Below, piece after piece: positions 62,588 to 64,000 of a stretch of 64,000 nucleotides of DNA (within the stretch, counting starts at the first letter, position 1; every line of letters starts with the position of its first letter). The translations under genes were made by a program, and so were the position numbers. Source of the DNA: Anoplolepis gracilipes (Eukaryota > Arthropoda > Insecta > Hymenoptera > Formicidae); NCBI RefSeq assembly GCF_047496725.1, contig NC_132977.1:3629501-3693500 (forward strand), read 5' to 3'. The notes under the pieces were generated by a model. It was not told where the DNA came from and ran no database searches. It saw nothing but the letters and a program-made list of their open reading frames with translations.

Positions 62588-63115
62588 CTAGTCGTAAGAC
62601 TCGCGCGAAATGGTACCTACGTTTCTTCGAGCGTGTGTGTCAGTCAGGTACCTGAAAAAACGTTGGAACTTTTGTGCGTGTGGAGATCGTAGTATATATA
62701 ATATGGACGAGGCCGCAACGGGGTGCGGGGGTGGACTCTTGCGAATCGCGCGCAATTTTTTTTTATACTTGCAAAAAAGCGTGTCGCCAAGTTAGTTTTA
62801 AAAGTGGAACGGACGCGTGGTGTGTGTATCGTGGATAAAAAGTGTCTACGGATGCACGTGGGTGAGTGGACGCATCATGATCACACAGCAAGCAAATTAC
62901 CTGATTAATACTCGTAAACGTTTAACGGTAGTTTAGCTCATAATGATTTTACTGATTAAGTTTCTTTTTTTTTAATCCATAGAGATTAACTCGTGACCCT
63001 AATATACAGATAGCGTGCGAGTTTGTGAGCCTCGATCACGCATTTTTCCTTTTCTTTTTTTTTTCTTGTCCTTCCTCTGCGTTTTTCCGAACGTCCGCTC
63101 GGTATCGTTGAGTGA

Positions 63116-63118
<3 letters not shown>

Positions 63119-63157
<39 letters not shown>

Positions 63158-63158
63158 A
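63119..63158. repeat. (GA)n microsatellite
   Basis: A GA run of about 40 bases with one AAG interruption, about 250 bases upstream of the possible first exon at 63408. GA runs near insect promoters can bind GAGA-type factors, but that is only a possibility here. Confidence 0.9.
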
Positions 63159-63407
63159 CCGTCTGTTTATATGCACTTTCGTTGCAAAAACTTGTATCGG
63201 TCGTTTTGAGAAGCACACAATGTCAATCTAGAAATTTACAACTCGCACAGAAAGACAGATTTACAATCTGTCATTTTATAAACTTTTATTCTGTATATTA
63301 TATATAAATTTTTAACACTTATAATTCTCACATATGTGCGTGCATCTTTGTTTTTCATTAAGAAATAGGGTGGATTTCAATATTTTTGGACTTGTGTTGC
63401 TTTCAAA

Positions 63408-63633
63408 ATGACAGATCCATCTTTCCTCTCCACGCAGGACGATCATCTGCCGCCGCAATTTGTGGAAAATCGCTCAAAAATATATAGCGTGTACGCTGAC
63501 AAGAGAACGCGCTTGCATATATTCGACGTAAGGACAGATTCTTCGTGTTTGCGGAATGCGATAGGCACGAGATATACGCGAGCTGGTTTCGGACCGCACT
63601 TGGACAAGCTACTTGAAGAAGGCATCGTGCGAG
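63408..63633 (+). CDS. Possible first coding exon of an unidentified gene
   Basis: An ATG in a fair context (TTCAAAATGACAG) opens a frame that begins MTDPSFLSTQDDHLPPQFVE and stays open for 93 codons to a stop at 63687-63689. Two donor-like sites lie within it, GAC|GTAAGG after 40 codons (63527) and CGAG|GTAAAT at 63633; either could end a first exon. I do not recognise the protein. The opposite strand is also open over much of the same stretch, so coding potential is not proven. Any downstream exons would lie beyond the window. Confidence 0.3.
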
Positions 63634-64000
63634 GTAAATCAATTCCGGCGACGCGGAATAAATGGCTTTACCGCGTGCCAAAACGTTAAACACTGCGAGA
63701 AACGAAGAATTTTTTTGGCGCATTCACACTTGAGGATTAGCTCGAAGAGCATCGAGAGTATCTCTGGAGCTGCGACAGAATTGTACGATATACACTTATG
63801 CGACTTCGCGCGATTGAGCTAGTATCGAGTACGAAAAAGTTCGTCGCAAAATATCGTCGTAATAATCTGTAGATGTAGAGTCGGCGTTGTTTTTTGTTAG
63901 TCGGGGACAGATTTACAATAGAGAGAGAATGGCAGATTTATTGAGATTTCCTCTGTAATCACCGTGTATTCGAGTGTGTGCCTCTGGTTCACTCCGTGAA

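Overview
The window looks like nuclear DNA of an insect, most probably a hymenopteran and quite possibly an ant. The evidence is AT-rich, intron-rich sequence with GC-rich first exons, frequent (GA)n/(CT)n/(TA)n microsatellites, many short inverted-repeat transposon relics, and three clearly insect-type genes. The order Hymenoptera is an inference. There is no operon structure, plasmid, phage or CRISPR.

Layout. 1-21 kb is a gene-poor stretch with no exon I can recognise; it holds microsatellites, a 959-bp near-complete foldback element (7874-8832), a perfect 84-bp inverted repeat 737 bp apart (12615-13519) and a piggyBac-type MITE with TTAA flanks (17699-18352). 21.5-23.5 kb (minus strand) carries a two-exon TipE/Teh-family gene, an auxiliary subunit of the para sodium channel. 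25.8-31.0 kb is AT-rich repeat-laden DNA. 31.26-40.42 kb (minus strand) carries a 16-exon type I fatty-acid-synthase-like gene; I could join all 16 exons in frame into 2102 codons, KS-MAT-DH-ME-ER-KR-ACP. It has no thioesterase: a broken relic of that domain lies just downstream, and the dehydratase catalytic His is a Tyr. 41.2-45.9 kb is an island of transposon debris: a broken Tc1 element, nested alternating palindromes and several MITEs. 46.28-54.04 kb (plus strand) is a nine-exon DBHS RNA-binding protein gene, the orthologue of Drosophila no-on-transient-A (SFPQ/NONO family), 590 codons, with a 23-residue poly-Gly tract and a frame-deciding 20-nt microexon. 56.3-60.1 kb has exon-like pieces on the plus strand, partly inside a tandem duplication, ending at a poly(A) signal; this may be a decayed gene, an lncRNA, or alternative 3' exons of nonA. 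60.1-64 kb has microsatellites, a 109-bp palindrome and a possible first coding exon at 63408.

The three genes have no evident functional link: one is neuronal membrane, one lipid synthesis, one nuclear RNA biology. The FAS-like gene and nonA are divergently transcribed with about 5.9 kb between their start codons, most of it repeats. The most unusual biology is the FAS-like paralogue, which keeps an intact frame and intact condensation and reduction motifs but appears to have lost chain release and perhaps dehydration. The most unusual DNA structure is the set of large, sometimes perfect, inverted repeats. All exon boundaries come from reading splice sites by eye and checking phase; no search or alignment was run.
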